The notes beneath the pieces are model-generated. The model did no database searches. It worked only from the letters and a program-made list of their open reading frames with translations, and had not been told where the DNA came from. Made by a program: the position numbers and the translations under genes. Source: Acanthacorydalis orientalis (Eukaryota > Arthropoda > Insecta > Megaloptera > Corydalidae). From it: a stretch of DNA of 64,000 nt. The DNA is taken from assembly GCA_034766995.1 (NCBI GenBank), contig CM068315.1:36127818-36191817 (forward strand), in the 5' to 3' direction. This document shows positions 1 to 13,159 of this stretch, in pieces. The number at the start of each line of letters is the position of its first letter. Position 1 is the stretch's first letter.

Positions 1-1627
1 GTAATATTTTTATAAATTGTTTTTAGAGAATGAATACAAAAGGCATATTAAGTATGGAACTTTCATTTTTTTCTCGTTTGAAGTATTATTTTCATTTCGA
101 AAATTGAAATAAGTTTCTTTTTAAATAAATGCGATACAAATTTACATTATTTCAGTATATTCTTAACTAATTTTATAACTGTATTTTCTAAATATTCATG
201 TTGTTTTTTTTTAAAAAATATATATTTTTTAAAGTAATATAATTTGCACATATATTTATAAATATGATGCTTTTTATATGCAGAAGTTCATAATTATTAT
301 TTCGTTTAATTCATTTTTTCTTTAAATAAACATAACATGTTTTTATAATCAGTTAATATATTTATCAAAATTTTATATTGTTTAAAAAAATACACGTTTA
401 AATTATATTTATTGAAAAATATAAAAATATGCGTCAATTATATTCATATAGTGAGTAATAATTTATTTTTTTTTCTTTATTTACGCTTATGTTAGGTAAT
501 TCTTTTATCAAATCACTAACTCAATTCAATTACTAGTATAAATTTTAAAATAAGTAAAATTTGATGTATTGTTGATAGACAATAACTGAATTGTTACAGT
601 TGAGTTGACATAAATTATTACATATGTTGATAATAAATGAAAAAATATAAAAGCATTTTTTTTAAATTAGGAACATATATCTATTTATCTATATATGTTT
701 GTATATATATACAAAATAGATAAACACAAACGTACATTTTGAGAAAAAACTCACATTCATGTTAGATTTATTTTTAAGAAGATAGTCACAGAATGAATAG
801 GTCATCATGAAACTATTAAATAGCCACTTAGGTCATTAGAGTTAGTATCATTACCGACGTGTGATTTTTTCTTATGCGAAATCATCAACGATAATGTTTA
901 TACGACTAACTCGAGGACTGTTATGTGGAATCACAAAGGATAATGTTTATATGGTTATAAAAAAACACTCCGATCTACTTGATAAATATTGTTTTTTTTT
1001 TTAAGAATGTTAGTTCTTTTACTAGCATAAAAAATTATCAACATTATATTTAAGACAATATGGATAGTTATTTTATTGGATTACGAAGAAAAATGGAGTA
1101 TTTTATCTAATTAATTACCTTCAGTTTTAATGATTTATCCATCAATCATTTTTATTTGAATTTAAATATGCCTTCGTTTTTGGATAAAACTTGTCTAAAC
1201 ATAGTCTCTTAATAATTAAAAAGATATTATTTTAAATGATTACTGGAATGATAGTATATTCGTAAATGACTGATCGAAATATGTTTCTATCATACTTAAA
1301 ATAATCAAAAAAGTACCTTCATTTATCTATCTAATACACAATATATGTTGAGATATTATTTTCAAAAAATACTTTAACAAAACTAAAGTATAATTTAAAA
1401 ACGTAGGAAATAAAATTAATTAACTATCCGTTGCTTATAATAAAAATAGTAATGAACAATAACACATGAATTATGCTTAAAACTTATAATGCGATCATAA
1501 CGAATGTAAAAAAATTCTTATCATTTATGTCTAAAACAAAAATTAATTTTGATTTGTAAATATGAAAATAAAAAGTAGTGATTCTTTTATTTTTTCATAT
1601 AATAAATATTATAACATTTTTACTTAC
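1..1627. other. Sema2a intron, left edge
   Basis: A+T-rich intron sequence. No further coding exon, RNA gene or transposon recognised on either strand; only short A/T runs. Confidence 0.6.
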
Positions 1628-1690
1628 CTCAGATTTTCCTTTAGAAACACAATTTGCGATATTACTCGGTTCTAAATTCAAGGCATCTCT
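1628..1690 (-). CDS. Sema2a: Sema2a coding exon (sema domain, third recognised exon)
   Basis: A 63-nt exon encoding 21 residues that begin RDALNLEPSNIAN and end CVSKGKSE. Sema-2A is a secreted semaphorin, an axon-guidance ligand for plexin B. This segment lies in the first blade of the sema beta-propeller and contains a conserved cysteine in the Cys-Val-Ser-Lys-Gly-Lys-Ser motif typical of insect Sema-2A. Seen directly: acceptor TTTTTTCAG before AGAGATGCC, donor GAG|GTAAGTA, phase 0 at both ends, one open frame. It joins in phase to exon 6518-6569 to give ...CE-RDALNLEP.... The next exon, expected to start with a Phe-Asp-Cys-Lys-like stretch, is not in positions 1-1627, so the gene continues off the left edge. 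Confidence 0.9.
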
Positions 1691-1754
1691 CTGAAAAAAA
1701 AAAGATATTTATAATTAAACTTAAACATACTTACACCTATATCTAATTCTTTTT

Positions 1755-1796
<42 letters not shown>

Positions 1797-4029
1797 ACTT
1801 ACAGATAAGCTCAAATCAAAACGAAAAAGCAAATTGAAATCAATAATTTATAAAATATTAAATTGACGCTTTAACAATATTTTTTTAATATTTTACTTTC
1901 AAATGAGACAAAGTCAATGATTTGTATATATATATATATAGATACATATATAAATATATAATTAATTTATATTTTATGTACAAATGACATTCGAGAATGT
2001 ATAGACAAATTTTGTTTTAAAATGTTATTTCATTTTTTCCTTTTAAATTTGACAAAATGTAATAATTCAGACATAGGCTACTCCAGTTGTCAACAAGTAT
2101 AATTAAAACGAATATTTATGAGTGTTAATTTGACAGATATATGTCATACATTAATCATCATTTGTTTAAAATAAGGATAATATATATTGATGATGTATGC
2201 ATGGAACAAAAATAACATTAACGCATTTTATGTGATGTTTGTTGTGGTTGTGCGAAAAAATTTGTTAATTTTACTGTAATATTTGAATATTCATCCTATC
2301 TGAATTGAATAATTTTAAAAGTAAAGTCAATTAGTGTGAAAAATGTAAATTAATTATTGTTAATTTAATCAATATCCTTATTTGCATTTTGAACAATGTG
2401 ACTGAAATTGAAACAATTTTTAAAAATTTTTCACAAACATTAAAAATGAATATATATATATATATATATATCGTTTATTTATTTATTGAAATAAGGAAAT
2501 AAACATTATATAAAACACACTGTTTGTAATTAATGTTGTTTTTAAATTCGATATGCATACGATAAAGAAAATAAAGTACTATATATTTTTCTAATTTCCA
2601 AATTTGAAAATTGATTATTCAATGAGATAAAAATATGTTAGAAAATCTCATTAAAAATAAAATAATTAAAGGAAAGTAAAAAATAATAATATATACTATA
2701 AATTTAATGTGATATAGCGAAATAAATGTTTTGTCTCTTCTTTGAATTTTATAGTTTCTTTTCAAATAAAAAATATTAGTAGAATATAATACATTTTATA
2801 GTGTTTATATTAAAATATTATTTCATCTTTATATTTCTACATGAATTATATTTACAAAAAAGACCAGCTAAACATTTTTTTACATAAATGAAAAAGTGTG
2901 TTCTGTTTATATAAAATTAAGTAATGTCCCTATTTTTATATATAAATATTTTGTAACTGAAATTTGCATTTCATTGTCCTAATATAAATTCATAAGCTGT
3001 TACATTATTTTACAGAATAATATATTTTTTTAAAATGTATCTAGAAACATTATAAATGGAGATACGAGTATTTAGAAACAAATTAAAATTTTTAGGAATT
3101 TATTACTTTGAAACATAAATAGAAAATGAAGTTCTTAGAATTTATGTTTGTATTGTCAATATAACACAATATTTATAAGACATTTTTAATATAAATAACG
3201 ATAAAAATTATTAACATTATTTGAATACATGCAAGAAATATTTATATATTTTTATTTTATACCAAAAGAATATTAATAATGAGTAAAATTGTTCATTAAA
3301 TTAAGATAGTTTGAAAGAAAAATACTATATTAGAAAATCATAATTTTATAAGAATGACTATATATTGATTATTATATATTAAAGTTTGTATAAAGTATAA
3401 AGAAATAAACAATTAATTAATTTTTTGAAAGTGAATGTATTGTATATTCTTTATTATCTATAATAATCATTTTTTACTGTATATATTTTTCTAATGTACA
3501 GTTAAGCTTGTTTGTATCTATTTGAGAGACAACAATCGAAATATATTTAACGCGATTTATCTAAAATGTTTCCGTCTTAAGGATATACGAATATAATGTG
3601 ATGTAGGACTGACGTTCACTGGTAAGCAGAGAGTTACTAACAAGACATGAAACAGAAAGGAGGCATTTCGGGAAAGGTTTTGGTATTCTCTGTACTAATC
3701 AATAATAAAAGAGAAGTACAACGGTCTGTTAAGTAACATTGTGTGTTAAAAGAAACAGTTTTTCTAAGTATTTTTGCCGAGTTGTCAAAAATTCATTAAA
3801 TATCACTGTATAGACTGAAGAAATCGTAATTTTCATTCTGTTTCATTATTAATTTCTAGACGAGAAAGTTTATTAACAAGAAACTTTTCGTAACATTTAA
3901 ACAAAAATCTGTTTCCTTTACAGAAATTTTACATCATGACATCTTTTGTTGATTAAAAATGTATTTTTTTATATTTCTAAAAAAATATAATTACATGTGA
4001 GTTAATTTAGTTTTGTGTATATTACATGC

Positions 4030-4033
<4 letters not shown>

Positions 4034-4071
<38 letters not shown>
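4034..4071. repeat. (TA)n tract next to family B mariner copy 1
   Basis: Ends 9 bp before the mariner end at 4080; a matching tract (4612-4645) follows the other end. Confidence 0.95.
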
Positions 4072-4074
<3 letters not shown>

Positions 4075-4079
4075 GTATA

Positions 4080-4596
4080 TTAGGTGTGCAAATTAAATCG
4101 GTGCCTTTTTTTATAGAAAATGACTGTTTAATGAAAAATGGAATATATTTCAATCCATAAAAATCCGTAATTATTTTGTATAATTTTTCATCTGTCAGGT
4201 AATTAACAAATTATTTTTTGAAAAAAAATGCTGGATGTGACACTATGAATTCATAATGCATTTTCGGACCTCTTCCACGTTTTTAGCATGCTTTGCATTT
4301 TTTATACATTAGAACACCTTCCCCCAAATCTGAACAAAAATCATTCCTGCAGCTTCGGAAGCATTTTTTTCAACTGGAATGTGAAAATTATGCAATGCCT
4401 AATATGCCACTTTTTGGACACCATCATATTTACTACTGTTGTATGAAGTTATGCTAACTACTTGGCCGAGATATATAGTGTATTTAAATGTAAAGTTTAG
4501 CACTTGAAAATCCTAAGACGATGAGACATTTTTTTAATTTAAAATAGAGTTATGATTGATTCATTTCATATGTGCAGTATTAATTTTTACACGTAC
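4080..4596 (-). mobile_element. Non-autonomous mariner derivative, family B copy 1
   Basis: A 517-bp element flanked by TA on both sides (4078-4079 and 4597-4598). The left terminal repeat starts TTAGGTGTGCAAATTAA and the right end, reverse-complemented, starts GTACGTGTAAAAATTAA. The interior, read on the minus strand, is a short N-terminal transposase segment joined directly to a C-terminal segment, so the catalytic core is missing. It shares its internal structure with 42365-42814 and is more diverged. It cannot encode a functional transposase. Confidence 0.75.
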
Positions 4597-4609
4597 TACA
4601 TACACACTC

Positions 4610-4652
<43 letters not shown>

Positions 4653-6517
4653 GCTATAATTATAATGATTAGTATATGTTATCGTGACTTTCAATATTAT
4701 TCTTTTATTATTTTTTTTCTAGTCTGCAACATGTAAAAATATTTAATAAATAACAGGAGATTTAATACTTGAAAATAATAATTATATTCAAAGACCAAAA
4801 GGTCTTGCATACAAAATCTTATTTAAAAATAGATTTGCATTAATTTGATCTATATCTTATTTAAATACATAAAAAAAATTATTTCGTTAAAAAATTAAAA
4901 TATATTAAGTGAATATATTATAAATTTTGTTTAAATTGCAGAGTTTCATTTTAATTTAGTATTTTGATACCTTTCAAAGATGTTTAATGCGTGTAAAAAT
5001 AAATCAAAAATTGAAAGTTACATGAAATATGAATACAGAAAATAAGATATTTTTGATTTTTTTAATGAAATTTTAAAATTTCAAATTTAAGTTTTATTTG
5101 ATTCACGATAATTCGTTTTGATTTATTTTAGTTGGGAAATTTTTAATTTTTTTGATTTGAGTATAATATATTTAATTCAGTATTTCAAAAGTACAACTTC
5201 TAAGATTATGCGGTTATATTAAATTAATTTCTATGAATAAAAACTTTCCTCATAAATACTTTATTTTTATGAAAACTTAAATTATTAGTTTTCTTCTTCC
5301 TAAGTTTTTACTTATGATCACTTCAACGTTTTGACATAATTCTCTACGTCGTTGCTTGAACATATTGTTTAATATATTAATAACCTTTTCAAGTAACAGC
5401 TCTTTATCTCATATACGTCAAACTTACTGTTGTTTTATGCGTATTCATGCATCTATATCATTTACGCACACGCCGCTAAGATGTGTTCCGTGTTCAGGAG
5501 GGCTAGAAGAGGTAGTTGCTTAGTGGTAACGTGGAACAACGTTTCCTCGCGTGTTTATAATATAATATCTAAACCATAAACGAGCATCGTAAAATATTGT
5601 ATGCATAACGTAATTTAAATTCTCCCACTAATATGCACAATAATCATATTTTATAGCCCGCTGTGACTGTAGCGAAATCTTAAAAAGAGGACACCAAATA
5701 TTTCTTCAAAAACTCAATGTATTACACAATCTAGAACGAAAGTACAATGAAAACAGATATAATAGTCCAAAAAGTGTTTCTGTGTGCTATATATATAGAT
5801 GTTGTGAGAAGTAAAAATGTTTATATTTAATATCTAGACACGATGAATGAAAACTATTCATTTTGGAAGAGAAAGGAAATGAAATATTATAGTTGGGCAT
5901 TGTTTCACAAAGAAATGTAGGTGTACATATGAAAATATACAAGAGTAAAGACTTCGTAATTAAATATTTTTTTTTGAACTTCCTACAAATACATTTGCAT
6001 ACTCGAAAAATATATAAATGTAATAATAATAATTACCAACTTTGTTTATTTGAATTGTGAAAACGTTTCATTAATAAATTAGTTTTTTGACTTTAGTTTT
6101 TTGAACAGAGAAATAAAAAGACATTTTTTATCGGATATTTTAAAGTAAACAAATATAATAATATGAAAACTTTTAATTTTCATACAAATATTCATTAAAA
6201 ATAAGTTTTCATATTTTCGCGAAATTGTTACTAGTAAATATTAAATTAATATTCAAAATAACTGAAGTATATGTTCATACCATAGTATTATAAAATACAT
6301 TAGATTCTAACTGCTATGTTCTGTACGTTATAAGAAGAACTTTTATGGAATATATACAAACTATAACTACGGTGTATTTGTATTTGCACTATTGAAAAAC
6401 TATTATAATTCAGTTTAATTTGAATCAGAGTAATATTTGGAACGTTTAATACTTTCCAAAAAGAAATTTTTGTAATAAATTAATTTTAAAATATATTAAT
6501 AATTTATTGATACTTAC

Positions 6518-6569
6518 CTCACAGTGTGATTGGCTTATATTACTTAAATTCAGTCGAAAAATTCTATCC
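6518..6569 (-). CDS. Sema2a: Sema2a coding exon (sema domain, second recognised exon)
   Basis: A 52-nt exon. Its first base completes a Met codon split across the intron (AT|G); then follow 17 codons reading DRIFRLNLSNISQSHCE. It matches the Sema-2A segment after the GAM motif, with the conserved Arg-Leu-Asn-Leu-x-Asn-Ile-Ser and a Cys-Glu end. Acceptor is TATATTTCAG, donor GAG|GTAAGTA. Entry phase is 2 and exit phase 0, as required by its neighbours. The surrounding 71-codon frame on the minus strand is only this exon plus intron read-through. Very high confidence because peptide and splice phases agree with both flanking exons. Confidence 0.9.
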
Positions 6570-9569
6570 CTGAAATATAAAAAAAAAATATTAAAGAAAA
6601 TATATAAGTAATATAAAACATTTATTGTTAGAAGAAATATTTCTCTTAAATCACCACACATTAAAAACTATTATGTAAGTATAATTTATTTGTCTGAAAA
6701 AGATATGAACATTTTAAATGAAACCATATGTAAATTATTTCAAATTACAAATTTATATATTGTTTTTTATTTTCATAAATAAATTTTATACTCATACCCT
6801 GAAAAATGTTATCATCCTCAGAGAGTTAAGATATAGAACAGGTTATCTATGTGCTTTGAGAATCAAGAATCGTGACCAAAATGTATAAAAAATATAATCA
6901 ATTACTGAACATTTTTATCAGAAAATTTTTTTTGGTTTGTGGGAGAGTGAAAATTTAATAAGTGGAAGATTTAATTAGAGGAAGACAGGCTACAGTGGCA
7001 AAAATATATTGATATTTATAAGTAATTTTAATGTTTTTAATTTTTACATCAATATACTTTTATACACATATTGAAGATACATTGATAGTACTAAATTATA
7101 AAGTTATATGTGTTTTACAACATTTTTTATTAAAATTATAAAGAATGTTACAGTGGAAAGCTTCAGTTTAACTAAATAGGTTAAAAGATTTTTTATTTCA
7201 ATATTGATAAACTGGAATTTATGACAGAAGTCAGAATCTGTCTTAATTCTTCCAGCCCGGTGCCGTTTTACCCTCCCTAGCGGTACAGTAGATAGTTTAA
7301 CGCTAATATTTTCCATGAAAATTACTATTTATGCATGAATAGAAAGATTTTTAATTAGTTGAACACCAAAGTCAATCCTTAAACCACCGATTAGTATCAA
7401 TACAACACGCGTGTTACAAGAAATTAAAGGAATATAATTAAAAATATCACTTTACTTCTTCATGGCAAAAGTTTGGCGATTAGTAAACTTTTATTGAACA
7501 ACGCATACGTACTACGATTAAGATTGGTTTCGAAATAAAAGAAAGAATTAAGCAATATTTGCAGTTTATATCATTATTTTTTAAAACTCATTAGTGATAG
7601 TGCCGAATAATGGAGGATAACGAAGAATAAATAGTGTTTTATAGAACTCTTGTTGTTTATACTATTACGCGTTCAGTTTTTCGGTTGTTAAAGATAAATG
7701 ATTTTATTATTGCTACAGAGAAAAATTATGGAATACAAATTTTATGAAATACATATACGTGAGAATCTTGGAAAAGAATATGAATGAAAATATCTCTAAA
7801 GAATTTACTATTTATAATATAAATTTAAATGAAATGTAAAAAAAGCAAACCAACATAGGTTTTTAAAAATATTGTATGTATTACTTCCGACGTCTGCACT
7901 TTTCCTTCATGTAATAAAACAGGAAAATAAAATGCAATACAGTTGAAAGCCATTGTGAAAAAAGGACAAGAAGCTTATGAAACTATTATGTAATTGTAAA
8001 TTTTTAATAAGTCTGTGGATGATAGACAATATGAGACTGAAAGAAAATATCCTGGCACTGGAGTGAAGTAAACTAATACAAAGGGACAATAACCTCGTGT
8101 TATGTATTGTAACACAATATTATAAATTTGAATCTCACAAAGAATATTTTATTTGTTCAGAAACAATTAAATACTACGTAACACAGAAATGAAAGCTAAA
8201 TAGTAATAAAGCAATCTGTTTTTTATATGTATAAGTTAAGTTTATACAAAACGTACGATATTTGTTTCAAAGGCTAGACTTACTCTTAAATAATAATGAA
8301 GCACTTTTAATTAAGCATCTTTAATAAATTTACACGATTTGAATTTTTAATATTTTGTGTTACTTCTGATAACAAACTATATAACTAATGTTTACATAAA
8401 ATATTTTTCCAAGAAATCTCGTTATTTTATATCTTTCGAGTACTTTTATTAATGTCAAATTAATATTATCTATTTCTGTATTATATTAGTTTTATCTCAT
8501 TATTATGATAAAAAATTATAATTTAGAACTGACAATAATAATTTTAGTTTTAAAAATTCTAAAAAATCCATGTATTCTTCAATTAAACAAACAAGTTTAA
8601 ATATATAATTTAATATGTTTACAAATGAAATAAAGAAATATTAAATAAGTAGTTTGCATTGTATTCGTTGAGAAAAGATTTTTTAAAAAGCTCTTACGAT
8701 GCATTTTGTATTCCGTCAAGTTTCATCTTGGTACAGTTAATAAGTTTACTTTCCCATTTAAACAACGCAGGCATCTAATAAGTTTTAAAATTATTTTATA
8801 AATTTGTTAAAATATATTAGAAGACTTTTTTGCAATTTAAGTATATTTAGCGGTTATTTATAATTTATTTTAATATAAAAGACTTTAATGACTTTAGTTT
8901 TCATCTCACCTCACAACCCTCAAAAGAATTTTGATCAAAGATGTTTAATAAATGATTATTGATTATTTTTCTTTGCTGCTTGTACGATGTTGCATGAAAT
9001 TTTTCTATACTGTGACGTTCTGTGAATTATGGTGTCGCCATCGGAATGCATTTAATTAATAGTAAAAAATTATCAATAAACGTTTATTGAACATTTTTTA
9101 TCGCATTTTTTTCGTTTAATAGCGATAGAAAAATTGTTTGTAAACATGAATTAAGCCACAGTAGCAGAATTGTATTATAAATGTGTAAAATATACCAAAC
9201 CACAGTGCCAGAATTGTGTTGAAAGTGCTACGTTATATTTATACTTGATAGTAAGTCAGTTGATAGTTTAAATGCTATTTTTTCTAAGATATTGAGAGTG
9301 AAATGAAATAAATCATTTTGATACTCATTGGAACTATACTTTATAAATTATTTTAAAAAAATATATTCATATGAATAAATCTAGACACAATCAACTACTT
9401 CAATAAACAAAAATATTAATTATTATTTTTAATCATTAAATGTTGTATACTTTTTGTTTCAAATATATATAAAAAAGAGTCTTTTATAATATTAATAATA
9501 AAAACCACTGTCTAAACTAATTGGTTTTCAAATTTATATGCTTAGTTTTAATTAGACCCGAAAGTTTGA

Positions 9570-9990
9570 CGTTAATTTATTGACAGTAACTCTCGCACAT
9601 AATTACAAGTACATTGAACAAACAATTTCGAAGAATGAAAGTTGTGTTTTAATGTCGTTGTCAACACAACAGTTCATATACAAAAAGAATGTTAGTTATT
9701 CAATATTCAAATGTCGTGACGCACAAAATATTTTCTCACAGTGTATCTCGGATGTTAACTGCAATGTTAATTGTTATCCAAGGATTAAATAAACAAAAAC
9801 CACAATTTGTACGCAGAAACATACGCGTTACTCCCTTGAAAGCCTCCCGAACCCTAGCCGGTAACGGTGTAGACAGTGACACAATAATCTGGGTGTAATC
9901 CGACCGCGGAACTCTACCTCGAAGCGGTGATGTTTAATTAGCAACGGTGATAATGCTTCAAATCCACAAGCATTGTCCTCGCGATTCCAC
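9570..9990. other. GC-richer intronic island
   Basis: Markedly higher GC with several CpGs inside a Sema2a intron. Contains a homeodomain-type site (TTTAATTAGC, about 9932) next to a repeated AGC(A/G)GTGAT-like motif. Two overlapping plus-strand frames of about 70 codons have no recognised match. Possible regulatory element. Confidence 0.3.
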
Positions 9991-10165
9991 ACATTCTTTC
10001 ACGCATTTATATGTGTATACATGTACGTTCTTTTTCTGTTCGTTCATTCATATGTTGATCGTGATATATAAATATGTGTGCATTAATCTACAAGTCTACA
10101 GTATCATACATGAATAAAAAAATGATAATATTAATAAAATGAAAAAGATAGTATTAATTACTCTA

Positions 10166-10208
<43 letters not shown>

Positions 10209-10366
10209 AGATAATTAATTTAAATTATTTTTATCAATATTTATGAATAAATTATTGGAAAAAGATACTTGTGTAAAAGATTTTTCGATTGAAAAATGAA
10301 AAGATATTTGATTTATTTCCCAAATGATTGCAGAGTAATTTGAATTTTTAGTATAATTCTTATATA

Positions 10367-10369
<3 letters not shown>

Positions 10370-10420
<51 letters not shown>
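10370..10420. repeat. (TA)n microsatellite, about 51 bp
   Basis: Pure TA; a second tract lies at 10173-10205. Confidence 0.95.
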
Positions 10421-10428
<8 letters not shown>

Positions 10429-11177
10429 CATTTATGGGTACATTGCCAATATCAAATCAAGTGGTCATACATTCTATATATAATATATCTTATTTATTAA
10501 AAAAATGAGGTTATAAACATGTTTCAAGTATGTGAGTATAAAATTACCCTTTTGGATAAGTTATCTAAGTTTTAGTTCGAACGTGTGATGTACTAATATC
10601 ATTTATTAGTAAGGAAGTTTGTTTTTCACTTATTTGGAATGCAAATTCGCTTCTTATAATAATTTTAATAAAACAAAGTATTAATATAATGAACATACTT
10701 TTATAACCACAATAAAAAAATAAATAAAGCATCGTTTTAAAAACATGTCCTAAATTTAAAATAATTTAATAAAATTTATCTTAAATACGACAAAGAAGGA
10801 AAGATTTTAATAAATTATATTAACTCAGAAAAAATATTTTTTTTTCGAAAAACTATACAAAACTATTTTTATTTTTTTACTTTTCGTTAGATAAAAAACT
10901 AAGATTTATTAATAGGATTGATATTTATAAAATATTAATGAATAAGATTTACAACAATTATTTACAAGCTTGTTAATAGTATTTATTGCAGAAACATTCT
11001 TATTTGAGAAAGTTAAATAAATATATTTAAATTAATCTAACTAGATATTATTTCTATTCAAACATGTTCTTAAATATTTTCATATTACTATTTTACATGA
11101 CTCTTAAGTATAAAAAATGTAATAAAAATATTATAAAACAATATATTCACTTTATATTACACATTTACGAAGATTTA

Positions 11178-11179
<2 letters not shown>

Positions 11180-11231
<52 letters not shown>
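11180..11231. repeat. (TA)n microsatellite, about 52 bp
   Basis: Pure TA; produces a spurious Tyr-Ile reading. Confidence 0.95.
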
Positions 11232-11235
<4 letters not shown>

Positions 11236-11593
11236 GTCTTAAGACGATCAGATATTAAATAATAGTACTTTTTTTAAAATGTGAATTATTATTTTACTGT
11301 AATATTGCAGTTTGGTTATTTATAATTCGCCAAATGTTAATAAAATATTTGTAAAGTTTATTTAATATCTTTAGATCATAATATTAAAATAAAAAACTAG
11401 TTGTATTATAGATTGATTTGAAAAGTGTGAAATTACAACTAAAAATAATTTTATTAATAAAGTAAAATTATATATTCTAGTATCTCTTTAATGCAATGCG
11501 ATAGTTATGTTCACTTGATAAAATTGATTTCCATTCACCAAGTATAATATTACAATGTTAATGTCAGAATTATCGATAAGGTTTCTTAAAGTA

Positions 11594-12160
11594 TTAGGTT
11601 GGTAGGTAAATAACTGCGGTTTTTGTTTTCTGTTTTCTAACCATAATTGTTTTCAATGAAAGAATCATTTCATCGTGTTTATGTTAATATCATTTTAAAG
11701 TGCAATTGGGTCTATAATATGGTAACACCAACTTTAGTTTTATTATTAATTTTACTTAAAAATAGGTTATTGAATTAAAGATGGAAGAAAAAGCAATTAA
11801 GAGCAATTTTTCTATGAGCTCAAAATGGGTAGTAAACACCCTCGCAGAAATTGGTCATAAACTGAACGATGCTTTTGATGTGGGTACTGTAAAGAAACGT
11901 ACGGAGCAATGGTGGTGGCAAAGATTTGGCGCTGGTGATGAGAGCTTTGAAGATGAAGAAGGTCGTGGGCGTCCTTCTTCACTTCATAACAACCTACTGA
12001 AGACGTTAGTTGAATCAGAACCATGCATAATAATTCGAGAGCTTGCACACAACTTAGACGTTAGTCATCTAACAGTTCTAGACTACTTAAAACAACTTAA
12101 ACTAAAAAATATATATGAATTTGAAGATCATAAACCGCAATTATTTTGCTACCAACCTAA
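11594..12160 (+). mobile_element. Non-autonomous mariner derivative, family A copy 1
   Basis: A 567-bp element with exact TA duplications (11592-11593 and 12161-12162). Terminal repeats of about 26 bp: left TTAGGTTGGTAGGTAAATAA; right, reverse-complemented, TTAGGTTGGTAGCAAAATAA. The 5' leader and the N-terminal DNA-binding part of a mariner transposase (cecropia/Hsmar1-like motifs) are retained. The reading then runs through an A-rich junction straight into the 3' terminal region. It is the best-preserved of four copies in the window sharing this structure. Confidence 0.88.
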
Positions 12161-12200
12161 TATATTGCTATTAGTTTTGAATTTTGTTATTAAATATTAA
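11781..12200 (+). pseudogene. DNA-binding-domain-only mariner transposase ORF (139 codons)
   Basis: An uninterrupted frame starting at the expected mariner ATG. Recognisable transposase motifs are EQWWWQRFGAGDESFEDEEG, then GRGRPSS and TLVESEPCIIIRELAHNL, covering the bipartite helix-turn-helix that binds terminal repeats. Family transposases are about 340 residues; here the D-D-D catalytic domain is absent. Comparison with copies 2 and 4 shows that residues of about 5-22 are read out of frame: one small indel shifts the frame and another restores it near LAEIGHKLND. The first helix is therefore probably not native. The C-terminus reads through the right terminal repeat into flanking DNA. Whether it is expressed is unknown. 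Confidence 0.7.
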
Positions 12201-12811
12201 TATATTTCTCGAAAATGTTTTTTTTAAAAAAAAATAACTAATGTAAGAAAAATGTGAATTATTCTTATCGGTTAGTTACATTAATCGAAAAAATGTGATG
12301 AGAAAAAATATCGACACTTCTAGAGTTATATTAATGGTCAATGTAAAAATAAGTTTTACATTATTAAAATTGTTTTTTCATATTAAAAACATGTATGTAG
12401 AAATCTTAGATTTAAGTAAATAGTTATAAAATAAGTAGTTATATCTTTCGTAATTTTTTTTTCTATAAAATATATCTGACCAAAGTGAGTTCAAATACTT
12501 AAGATAACTCTATAAATATATAGAAAATTTTTATAAAAAGTTGTAACTTGATTGTTATAATCATTACACAGTAGATAACGTCAAAAATATTCCAAGATGT
12601 AAAAACTTGTTCGTTTCTTAGAAAATGTACTAATTTTAATAAAATTCTCTGCCGGTCATTTGAATAATTATATAAAGACGGAAAAGAAATTAAAATGAAC
12701 ATTTCTTTGGTACTGATAGAACCTGAATACAAAATTGTATTTACATTTAATTCATTCTTTATTAAGACCAGAACAAAAAGGGAAATGTACAGAGAACCGC
12801 ATCACTGTTCG

Positions 12812-13159
12812 TTAACCCTTCCAAAGAATCACCACAGTTAAGTTTCGGCATGTGCTATTCGTTTTGTGGTTTGGGGGGTGGACCACTATTCCATCCAAAC
12901 ACACCCCAAGGATATCAATGTCAGATGAATAGTTCTGTGCACGTCTCTCCAATGCAATTAGCCGTGTTGTCTTACCGTCTACACACGTGACACGACTTAC
13001 AAATGCATGGCACTCGTTGAAACGTACGTGCCACGTGTGGCTTTTTATGACAACTAATTTAAACGTTCGGGTTGTTCCGACGTAAAGCTTAACGCATAAG
13101 TGATTCGTTATACTAAAAGAATGCATTAAATAGATCATCGTCACTAATTTCAAACACAT
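12812..13159 (-). CDS. Unrecognised 115-codon open frame in a GC-richer island
   Basis: The minus-strand frame contains FNECHAFVSRVTCVDGKTTR and SSDIDILGVCLDGIVVHPP. No family recognised, no signal peptide, no convincing splice signals. The island (about 12790-13180) stands out in base composition from the intron around it, so it could be a relic of an inserted sequence or a conserved non-coding element. Confidence 0.15.
   Translation of the reverse strand: MCLKLVTMIYLMHSFSITNHLCVKLYVGTTRTFKLVVIKSHTWHVRFNECHAFVSRVTCVDGKTTRLIALERRAQNYSSDIDILGVCLDGIVVHPPNHKTNSTCRNLTVVILWKG

Larger units (their letters stand above)
1691..6517. other. Sema2a intron (about 4.8 kb)
   Basis: Bounded by recognised splice sites on the minus strand. 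It contains a family-B mariner derivative at 4080-4596, (TA)n arrays and a small GC-richer patch at about 5455-5575. That patch contains a 33-codon plus-strand frame starting MCSVFRRARR with no recognised match. Otherwise featureless A+T-rich DNA. Confidence 0.8.

Noticed and set aside
11064..11258. Open frames rich in Tyr-Ile alternation (also at 20149, 31030, 31089, 34349, 39468, 42774, 48680, 55279, 63085, 63089)
   Set aside because: These are readings through (TA)n microsatellites, with no start, splice or family support.
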